Assembly: GCF_030232265.1 (NCBI RefSeq)
Contig: NZ_JASPJK010000004.1
Span: 62,001-126,000 of the forward strand
Direction of reading: 5' to 3'
DNA from: Corynebacterium sp. MSK041
GTDB lineage: Bacteria; Actinomycetota; Actinomycetes; Mycobacteriales; Mycobacteriaceae
DNA length: 64,000 nt
Below, piece after piece: positions 58,113 to 64,000 of this stretch. Each line of letters begins with the position of its first letter. Positions within the stretch are counted from its first letter, which is position 1. Below the pieces are notes generated by a model. The model had not been told where the DNA came from and did no database searches. It saw only the letters and a program-made list of their open reading frames with translations. The position numbers and the translations under genes were made by a program.

Positions 58113-59456
58113 ATGTTGAACCCTCCTGTTACGCAACTAGACACCTTTGAACAACTCACGCCGCCGACGGCGCTGAAAACCTACGTGGTGGACACATCGG
58201 TCCTGTTGTCCGACCCGTGGGCACTGCGGAAGTTCGCAGAGCACAGCGTTGTGTTGCCGCTCGTGGTCATCACGGAGCTGGAGAACAAACGCCATCACCC
58301 AGAGCTTGGCTGGTACGCCCGCCAAGCTCTTCGTTTTTTGGAGGACCTGCGCGCCGACTATGACCGCCTGGATCAGCCAATGCCGGTGAACGTGGATGGC
58401 GGCACGCTGCGCGTGGAGCTGAACCACCAGTCGCAGGAGAATCTGCCGGCGGCGCTGCGGGGGACCGAGAATGACAACCGGATTCTCGCGTGCGCCTACA
58501 ACTTCCTGCAGGAAGGCAAGGACACCGTTCTGGTGACCAAGGATGTGCCGCTGCGCGTCAAAGCCGGCGCCGTGGGTTTGCCCGCGCAGGAATACCGCGC
58601 CCAGGACGTGGTGCTTACCGGGTACACGGGCATGGCTGAGCTGGAGGTCTCCGGGGAAGAGATCGACGAGCTCTACGCCACCGGTTTCGCCGCCGTGGAT
58701 ACCGGGGATCTTCCGGTGCACTGTGGCGTGCGGGTGCAGGCCGGCACGCAGTCGGCGCTGGCACGCGTCGCGCCCAGCGGTGGGTTGCGCCTCGTCCATG
58801 GCGACATCGACGCCTTCGGGTTGTCCGGTCGCTCCGCTGAGCAGAGGGTTGCGCTCGATCTGCTTCTCGACGCCTCCGTGGGAATCGTCTCCATCGGCGG
58901 CCGCGCCGGCACCGGCAAGTCCGCGTTGGCGCTGTGCGCGGGCCTCGAGTCCGTCCTGGAGCGCGGGGAGCACAAGCGCATCATCGTTTTTCGTCCGCTC
59001 TACGCCGTCGGTGGCCAGAACCTGGGCTACCTGCCGGGAGATGAGATGGAGAAGATGAACCCGTGGTCCCAGGCGGTCTACGACACGCTCGAAGGTGTGG
59101 TCTCCGACAACGTCATGGAGGAAATCGCCGCGCGCGATCTGCTCGAAGTCTTGCCGCTCACGCACATTAGGGGCCGCTCGCTTCACGACGCTTTCGTGAT
59201 CGTCGACGAAGCCCAATCCCTCGAACGCAACGTGCTCCTGACCGTCCTGTCCCGTCTGGGCCGCGGTTCGCGTGTTGTTCTCACACACGATGTTGCCCAG
59301 CGCGACAACTTGCGCGTGGGGCGGCACGACGGGGTCCAGGCGGTCATCGAGAAGCTGAAGGGAGAGGATCTGTTCGCCCACATCACCCTGACCCGGTCGG
59401 AGCGTTCCGCGATCGCAGAACTGGTCACTGACCTCCTCGAAGATCAGGAACACTAG
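58113..59456 (+). CDS. phoH2: PIN-PhoH fusion protein (PhoH2)
   Basis: 447 residues with SD AGGGGAG. The N-terminal PIN domain (residues ~20-160) has acidic metal residues in [19 protein letters not shown], in [11 protein letters not shown], and in [15 protein letters not shown], giving an RNase fold. The C-terminal PhoH ATPase has Walker [21 protein letters not shown] near residue 262 and Walker [20 protein letters not shown] near residue 360. In mycobacteria the fusion protein acts as a sequence-specific RNA helicase and RNase, and pairs with a small antitoxin-like gene; none is seen directly upstream here. The location between glyA and fum matches Rv1095. Confidence 0.93.
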   Translation: MLNPPVTQLDTFEQLTPPTALKTYVVDTSVLLSDPWALRKFAEHSVVLPLVVITELENKRHHPELGWYARQALRFLEDLRADYDRLDQPMPVNVDGGTLRVELNHQSQENLPAALRGTENDNRILACAYNFLQEGKDTVLVTKDVPLRVKAGAVGLPAQEYRAQDVVLTGYTGMAELEVSGEEIDELYATGFAAVDTGDLPVHCGVRVQAGTQSALARVAPSGGLRLVHGDIDAFGLSGRSAEQRVALDLLLDASVGIVSIGGRAGTGKSALALCAGLESVLERGEHKRIIVFRPLYAVGGQNLGYLPGDEMEKMNPWSQAVYDTLEGVVSDNVMEEIAARDLLEVLPLTHIRGRSLHDAFVIVDEAQSLERNVLLTVLSRLGRGSRVVLTHDVAQRDNLRVGRHDGVQAVIEKLKGEDLFAHITLTRSERSAIAELVTDLLEDQEH

Positions 59457-59499
59457 CCAATTTCAGGTTGGGCTCTTTTCTGGTTGTACGATAGGCGCC

Positions 59500-60045
59500 A
59501 TGTCTGAACGCGATTTCACCATTCGCCCCATCCGGCCCGAAGACTACCCGCAGGTCCGCGAGATCTACGAGGCAGGCTTGGGTACAGGCCACGCGTCCTA
59601 TGAAACCGAGGGCCCGACCTGGGCAAAGTTCTCTACGAACAAGATCATTGAGACGGTCTTTGTCGCCACGGAGAAAGACGATGATGATTATGTGTTGGGG
59701 TGGGTAGCGGCGGCGCAGGCGTCGTCGAGAAGCGTTTTTCACGGCGTGGTCGAAGACTCGATCTATACCCGTGAGGAAGCCCGCGGACGTGGTGTGTCGG
59801 GCGCGCTGCTGGACAAGCTCATTGAGACCTGCAAGGGCCTGAACAAATGGTCCATCCACTCCTGGATCTTCCCGGAGAATGAGGGCTCGGCTGGGCTGCA
59901 CATCTCCCGTGGCTTCGTCAAAGTGGGCACCTACCACCAGATGGCCAAGATGACCTACGGCGAGATGGCCGGCACCTGGCGCGATACCGATATTTACGAA
60001 CTGCTGCTGCCCAAGCCCGGCGAGAAGCCCGAGGCTGACAGCTAA
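59500..60045 (+). CDS. GNAT family N-acetyltransferase (phosphinothricin/methionine-sulfone acetyltransferase type)
   Basis: 181 residues, leaderless: TACGAT (59487-59492) ends 7 nt before the ATG. The GNAT fold is clear: FTIRPIRPEDYPQVREIYEA at the start, GWVAAAQASSRSVFHGVVED (motif D/A region), SIYTREEARGRGVSGALLDK near residue 87 (acetyl-CoA pyrophosphate loop RGxGxS/A), and a late WSIHSWIFPENEGSAGLHI. The layout is that of PAT/MddA enzymes, which acetylate phosphinothricin, methionine sulfone or related compounds. The natural substrate here is not known. Confidence 0.87.
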   Translation: MSERDFTIRPIRPEDYPQVREIYEAGLGTGHASYETEGPTWAKFSTNKIIETVFVATEKDDDDYVLGWVAAAQASSRSVFHGVVEDSIYTREEARGRGVSGALLDKLIETCKGLNKWSIHSWIFPENEGSAGLHISRGFVKVGTYHQMAKMTYGEMAGTWRDTDIYELLLPKPGEKPEADS

Positions 60046-60049
60046 GGCG

Positions 60050-61582
60050 CTAGTCCACCGTTTCTTTCAGCTTGTCCTCCCGCACGGGCAGCAGCACGGC
60101 CGCCGCTGCGAGAACCAGTGGGATGAGCAGGAGGAAGATAGGGGTCAAGCCGTCGTTGTAGCTGCTCGCGATGACCTCACGTAGTGGCTCCGGCAGTTTA
60201 TGAACGGAGCCCGGCGTCAAGGACGCGGCCGCGCCCTCCTGGAACGCCGTGGCATACTGCGCACCGTCGGGTCCCATCGCCGCGAAAGCGGCGGGAAGCC
60301 GCTCCGCCATGTTGTTCTGCATGTTGTGAATGAACATCGAGCCTACAACCGACGCACCCACGGACATGCCGATCTGGCGGAAGAAGTTGTTCGCGGCAGT
60401 CGCCGTTCCTACAACCGCCAACGGGAACGAGTTCTGCACGATGAGGATGAGCACCTGCATGACAAGGCCCAAGCCGAAGCCGTAGACGAAGATGAACGCA
60501 CCGAGCGTGCCCAAGCTGGTGTCCACGGTGAGTCGGGAGAGAAGGTAGCAGCCCACCGCCACGATGCACAGGCCGATGATGGGGAACTTCTTGTAGCTCC
60601 CGCGGCGTGAAATGAGTGCGCCGGAACCGGTGGAGGTGAGGATCATGCCGCCGACCATGGGGATCATCATGAAACCAGCCTCGGTGGGGCTGAGAGCGTG
60701 CACCATCTGCAGGTAGGTGGGCAGGTACGCCATGGCGCTGACCATGGATACGCCGAGCACGACACCGGCTGCGGTCGTGAGCGTCATGTTGCGGTTGTGG
60801 AACAGGTGCATGGGCACGAGCGGGTTGCCGGCGCGCAGCTCCACCGCCACGAAGATTGCCGCCGCCACCGCCGACGTAGCCAGCAGCCCCAGAATGGTTG
60901 CGGAGGTCCACGGGTACTGCAGCCCGCCCCACGTTGTGGCCAGGATAAGGGTGGAGGTCGCCACAGTGAGCAGTGCAGCGCCCACCCAATCGAAGCGGAA
61001 CCCTTCCCGACTGCCCTTGGACAAGTGCAGCACCAGCGTGGCCACCGTCATGGCGAGCAGCCCCAGCGGGATGTTCATCCACAAACCCCAGCGCCAGCCC
61101 GGTCCGTCCGTGAACCAGCCACCGAGCACTGGCCCCAACACCGAGGAAATACCAAAGACGGCGCCCATGACACCCATGTATTTGCCGCGCTGGCGTGCCG
61201 GGACGACCTCAGCGATGATCGCCTGCGAATTGATCATCATGCCGCCCGCACCAAAGCCCTGCACCGCGCGTCCGATGATGAGCATGGTCATCGAGTTAGC
61301 AAAGCCACCCAGCGTTGAGCCGACGATGAAGAAGGCGATGCCGGCGATGTAGAACCATTTGCGGCCAAGTCCGTCGCCAAGCTTGCCGTAGATCGGCATC
61401 GCGATGGTCATGGTGACCATGAACGCGGAAATCACCCAGCTCATGTGTTCGACGCCGCCGAGTTCGCCCACGATCGTCGGCAAGGCGGAGGCAAAAATCA
61501 TCTGCCCAAGCGAACTCATCAGCATGGTGATGAGCAGCGCGGCGAACACCAGACCAACGTTGGGTTTTTGTGTGTCTACCAT
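60050..61582 (-). CDS. MFS multidrug transporter, DHA2 family
   Basis: 510 residues with 14 membrane spans, the mark of drug:H+ antiporter family 2 (EmrB/QacA). Motif A is YGKLGDGLGRKWFYIAGIA near residue 65, motif C-like GAVFGISSVLGPVLGGWFTD near residue 137, and IGRAVQGFGAGGMMINSQA near residue 107 is motif B. It starts inside the end of the TetR gene (7-nt overlap) with an SD (AGGAC), so the two are one operon controlled by the repressor. It probably exports lipophilic toxicants. Confidence 0.92.
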   Translation of the reverse strand: MVDTQKPNVGLVFAALLITMLMSSLGQMIFASALPTIVGELGGVEHMSWVISAFMVTMTIAMPIYGKLGDGLGRKWFYIAGIAFFIVGSTLGGFANSMTMLIIGRAVQGFGAGGMMINSQAIIAEVVPARQRGKYMGVMGAVFGISSVLGPVLGGWFTDGPGWRWGLWMNIPLGLLAMTVATLVLHLSKGSREGFRFDWVGAALLTVATSTLILATTWGGLQYPWTSATILGLLATSAVAAAIFVAVELRAGNPLVPMHLFHNRNMTLTTAAGVVLGVSMVSAMAYLPTYLQMVHALSPTEAGFMMIPMVGGMILTSTGSGALISRRGSYKKFPIIGLCIVAVGCYLLSRLTVDTSLGTLGAFIFVYGFGLGLVMQVLILIVQNSFPLAVVGTATAANNFFRQIGMSVGASVVGSMFIHNMQNNMAERLPAAFAAMGPDGAQYATAFQEGAAASLTPGSVHKLPEPLREVIASSYNDGLTPIFLLLIPLVLAAAAVLLPVREDKLKETVD

Positions 61583-62187
61583 TCGAGTGTCCTTGCGTAG
61601 TCAGTGATGAAGGTGGCGGCGTTGCGGACGTTGTCGCGCAAGTCGAGTCCTGGATCGAAAAAACCAGGTTGGAAAGCGGTGATGCTCACCGCGGCCTGAA
61701 CCAGCTCAATGATGGCCTGGATCTCGGCCTCGACGGGAATCTCAGGGCGTCGCCGATCCGCGGGGAAGCGCGCGAAGTGTTCGGCGAGTGCCTCCCCGAT
61801 AGCGGTGAGCACCGTACGCCGCCGCGCCAACGCCAGCGTCGCCAGCGTGGGATTCTCAGCGAACATCGCGCGACGTCGCGCGAACGCATCCTGCCTCGCC
61901 ATCACTCCGTCCGACACACTGCTCGCACTGAGGATCAGGTCAACGAGGTTGTCCGCCTGCGTCTCCGCGATTGTGCGCAGCCCGTCCTCGCACACGGTCA
62001 GCGGCGCGGGCCCGAGTACGGCCTCATCCTTGGACTTCATGTAATTAAAAAAGGTCCGCCGCGAAATGCCGGCATCGGCGCAGATGTCCTCGACGGTCAC
62101 ATCATCGAAGCCATGCTTTTCGACGAGCCCCGCCGCACTCTCCGTAATCCTCCGCCGCGTCTCCCGCCGCTTTTCTTCCCAGCCCAT
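61576..62187 (-). CDS. TetR family repressor of the DHA2 exporter
   Basis: 203 residues from ATG 62187, with TAAAGT ending 8 nt upstream on the minus strand (leaderless). HTH: RRRITESAAGLVEKHGFDDV then TVEDICADAGISRRTFFNYM (residues 32-51 region), which is typical TetR with FFNYMKSKDE after it. The C-terminal ligand domain is of the AcrR-like type. A 10-3-10 palindrome (62195-62217) covers its own -10 box, so self-repression of the tetR-exporter operon is likely. The inducer is unknown. Confidence 0.92.
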   Translation of the reverse strand: MGWEEKRRETRRRITESAAGLVEKHGFDDVTVEDICADAGISRRTFFNYMKSKDEAVLGPAPLTVCEDGLRTIAETQADNLVDLILSASSVSDGVMARQDAFARRRAMFAENPTLATLALARRRTVLTAIGEALAEHFARFPADRRRPEIPVEAEIQAIIELVQAAVSITAFQPGFFDPGLDLRDNVRNAATFITDYARTLEW

Positions 62188-62194
62188 GCCCTGG

Positions 62195-62217
62195 AACTTT
62201 ACACCCAGTGCAAAGTT
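62195..62217. promoter_or_regulatory. Probable TetR operator
   Basis: Left arm AACTTTACAC and right arm GTGCAAAGTT are separated by CCA; nine of ten arm positions match. It ends 8 nt before the repressor start and overlaps its -10 box. Confidence 0.65.
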
Positions 62218-62255
62218 TGGCAAAGGGGTAGCGTGCGGGCTGCTTGAGAAAAACA

Positions 62256-62288
62256 CAGACCCTGACAGGGCGTGCCTGCCAGGGTCTG
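62256..62288 (-). terminator. Rho-independent terminator of fumC
   Basis: CAGACCCTG (62256-62264) pairs with CAGGGTCTG (62280-62288). On the minus strand it is followed by TGTTTTTC. Confidence 0.85.
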
Positions 62289-62300
62289 GTTGAGGTGCGC

Positions 62301-63701
62301 TTAGTTGCGCTCAGTGTGTGCCATTGCCAGCACGTCGAGGCGCTTATCCAGCTCCTCCTCGGTGAGCTTCTCACCGTCAACGAAGCCAAGGTCGATCGTG
62401 GCCTGGCGGATGGTGATGCCCTCGGCGACTGCGTGCTTAGCAATCTTCGCTGCGTTCTCGTAACCAATCGCAGAGTTCAGCGGGGTCACGATGGACGGGG
62501 AGGACTCAGCCAGGGTGCGCATGCGCTCGATGTTGGGCTCGATCCCGTCGACAAGCCTGGTCGCAAACTGGCGTGCCGTGTTCGCCAGCAGACGGGAGGA
62601 CTCGAGGACGTTGCGCGCCATCATCGGGATGAACACGTTGAGCTCGAACTGGCCCTGGGTACCACCGAATGCCACAGCCGCGTCATTGCCAATGACCTGT
62701 GCGGAGACCTGCGTTGCTGTTTCACACAGAACCGGGTTGACCTTGCCCGGCATGATGGAGGAACCCGGCTGCAGGTCCGGCAGGTGAATCTCTGCCAGGC
62801 CAGCGAGTGGGCCGGAACCCATGAGGCGGATGTCGTTGGCGATCTTGTACAGGGAGACGGCAACGGTGCGCATCGCACCGGAGAACTCAACGAGGCCGTC
62901 GCGGTTAGCCTGTGCCTCGAAGTGGTTCTTGGCCTCGGACAGCTGCGTCACGCCGGTGAGCTTCACCAGCTCCTCGGTCACCTTGCCGCCGAACTCAGCC
63001 GGGGTGTTGATGCCGGTGCCCACAGCGGTACCACCGATCGCGAGCTCGCCCAAGCGGCGCAGGGTTGCCTCCACACGCTCAATACCTAGCTCGATCTGAC
63101 GGGCGTAACCGGAGAACTCCTGGCCCAGGGTGACCGGGGTTGCGTCCATGAGGTGAGTGCGGCCGGACTTGACCACCTCGTGCCACTCATCAGCCTTCTT
63201 AGCCAGGGACTCCTGCAGCACCTTCAGCGCAGGGATGAGGTCGTTCGCTGCAGCTTCCGTTGCTGCCACGTGGGTAGCAGTAGGGAAGGTGTCGTTGGAG
63301 GACTGGCCCATGTTCACATCGTCGTTCGGGTGAACCTCAACACCGTTAGCCTTCGCGATGGACGCGATGACCTCATTGGTGTTCATGTTGGAGGATGTGC
63401 CCGAGCCGGTCTGGAAAACGTCGATAGGAAATTCGGCGTTGTGCTTGCCATCGGCGATTTCCTTCGCAGCGGCGATGATCGCGTCAGCCTTGGTGGCGTC
63501 CAGCTTGCCCAAGTCCTTGTTCACCTGGGCACACGCTGCCTTGAGCAAGCCAAGTGCGCGGATCTGCTGTGCTTCGAGCCCACGGCCGGAGATGGGGAAG
63601 TTCTCCACCGCGCGCTGGGTCTGTGCACGCCACAGCGCGTTGACGGGGACCTTCACTTCACCCATGGTGTCGTGTTCAATGCGGTATTCCTGATCAGCCA
63701 T
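62301..63701 (-). CDS. fumC: Fumarate hydratase, class II
   Basis: 466 residues from ATG 63701, 6 nt after AAAGG; an ATG two codons upstream overlaps that SD. The TCA-cycle enzyme hydrates fumarate to malate without a metal cluster. Motifs: [19 protein letters not shown] near residue 98, [18 protein letters not shown] near residue 137, [18 protein letters not shown] near residue 187, and the flexible signature [12 protein letters not shown] near residue 315 with catalytic Ser. Length is standard. fumC next to phoH2 and glyA is the mycobacterial order. A good terminator lies downstream. Confidence 0.97.
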   Translation of the reverse strand: MADQEYRIEHDTMGEVKVPVNALWRAQTQRAVENFPISGRGLEAQQIRALGLLKAACAQVNKDLGKLDATKADAIIAAAKEIADGKHNAEFPIDVFQTGSGTSSNMNTNEVIASIAKANGVEVHPNDDVNMGQSSNDTFPTATHVAATEAAANDLIPALKVLQESLAKKADEWHEVVKSGRTHLMDATPVTLGQEFSGYARQIELGIERVEATLRRLGELAIGGTAVGTGINTPAEFGGKVTEELVKLTGVTQLSEAKNHFEAQANRDGLVEFSGAMRTVAVSLYKIANDIRLMGSGPLAGLAEIHLPDLQPGSSIMPGKVNPVLCETATQVSAQVIGNDAAVAFGGTQGQFELNVFIPMMARNVLESSRLLANTARQFATRLVDGIEPNIERMRTLAESSPSIVTPLNSAIGYENAAKIAKHAVAEGITIRQATIDLGFVDGEKLTEEELDKRLDVLAMAHTERN

Positions 63702-63707
63702 TGTCAT

Positions 63708-63923
63708 CCTTTGCGGTTAGAACGTTTCCCGGCGCGATTGCGCCAGCTGTCACACTCGCCATTATTCCTGATTTTTGAAAAACCTGGCTGACCCTCGGCC
63801 CGATAAAACCCCCAACCTTATTTAGACTGCTGTAGGCCCCCATACGGTTCCATTTTTTCTGAAACTGGGGGACTTCTCACAAACCCTTTACGCAGGGCTT
63901 TTGTCGCGGTTACGGTGGCTGGC
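63708..63923. other. Intergenic region upstream of fumC and the last gene
   Basis: 216 bp with the divergent promoters. TACGGT (63911-63916) serves the plus-strand gene. I see no riboswitch or operator. Confidence 0.3.
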
Positions 63924-64000
63924 ATGAACTTACTTGCCCGTTTGACGCAGATTCCGCTGGAGGAGCTCCGCGATTTTGATCGCGCGCTGTTCCTCGCGGC
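63924..64000 (+). CDS. Start of an unidentified gene (cut by the window end)
   Basis: Only 25 codons are visible (MNLLARLTQIPLEELRDFD...). TACGGT (63911-63916) lies exactly 7 nt before the ATG and there is no SD, the same leaderless pattern as many genes here, which supports it as a real start. The product cannot be named. Confidence 0.45.
   Translation, partial: MNLLARLTQIPLEELRDFDRALFLA

Noticed and set aside
58137..59453. A 438-codon open frame antisense to phoH2
   Set aside because: It is a mirror of the conserved PIN-PhoH gene, has no family motif, and its start has no promoter or ribosome site.
6265..62556. Variant 10-mer GTCGACAAGC (6265 and 28355 minus; 22409, 40246, 53013, 62547 plus) as part of the repeat family
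   Set aside because: All six copies are inside genes, five in the L-V-D frame and one in VDK, with no intergenic copy, so ordinary coding constraint may explain them. Only the exact GTCGATAAGC set was kept.
1..64000. CRISPR array, rRNA operon, insertion sequence or prophage
   Set aside because: No regularly spaced direct repeats, no rRNA-like sequence, and no transposase, integrase or structural phage protein were found among the genes.

Overview
The window is bacterial chromosome from a high-GC Gram-positive organism, almost certainly a Corynebacterium. Evidence: heme-binding HtaA-domain proteins with a heme oxygenase behind DtxR-like iron boxes, a mycothiol-conjugate amidase, LGFP and 13E12-type HNH proteins, many leaderless genes with a TAnnnT box directly before the start codon, and a gene order (pth-rplY-prs-glmU-mfd, then greA-DUF4307-mca-uppS-coaA-glyA-phoH2-fumC) that parallels the Rv1014c to Rv1098c stretch of Mycobacterium tuberculosis. 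I see no rRNA, prophage, insertion sequence or CRISPR array.

Layout. 1-2.0 kb: heme uptake and degradation (HtaA protein, hmuO) under DtxR-like boxes. 2.1-2.8 kb: a DUF3800 gene of different base composition. 3.1-9.3 kb: central and envelope metabolism (3-hydroxyisobutyryl-CoA hydrolase-like protein, long-form GAPDH, manA, and an SQD1-like sulfolipid synthase beside a GT4 glycosyltransferase). 9.5-24.5 kb: an accessory-like stretch with a flavin dehydrogenase, D-serine dehydratase and divergent MFS transporter, a BrkB membrane protein, tandem patatins, a secreted protein, an HNH protein, lipoproteins, prfC and redox flavoproteins. 24.5-36.4 kb: two peptidyl-tRNA hydrolases, rplY, prs and glmU, with two transporters and a TetR-controlled membrane protein between them. 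36.5-46.7 kb: tRNA-Gln, mfd, a DUF4143 ATPase behind duplicated palindromes, a short-armed tRNA with a UAA anticodon antisense to the end of an amidase gene, a SUFU-domain protein and a Bax-inhibitor-like protein. 46.8-52.3 kb: the conserved greA-mca-uppS-coaA-glyA block. 52.3-57.9 kb: a cysteine-type ABC importer, a second HtaA protein, a DUF5997/LysR-effector pair and an LGFP lipoprotein. 58-64 kb: PIN-PhoH protein, an acetyltransferase, a TetR/DHA2 efflux operon, fumC and the first codons of one more gene.

The most unusual signal is not a gene. The 10-mer GTCGATAAGC occurs 17 times (12 on +, 5 on -) where about 0.1 would be expected. Copies lie in intergenic DNA and in genes, in three different frames, and often have a G-rich 5' flank and CA at the 3' side. 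This is the pattern of a genome-wide signal (uptake sequence, recombination or segregation motif, or nucleoid-protein site), not of a protein motif. Also notable are a probable sulfoquinovosyl-lipid gene pair, a class-I-shaped tRNA with a leucine UAA anticodon, a large set of leaderless promoters including divergent pairs with mirrored or overlapping -10 boxes, and three gene ends where the stop codon sits inside an inverted repeat.
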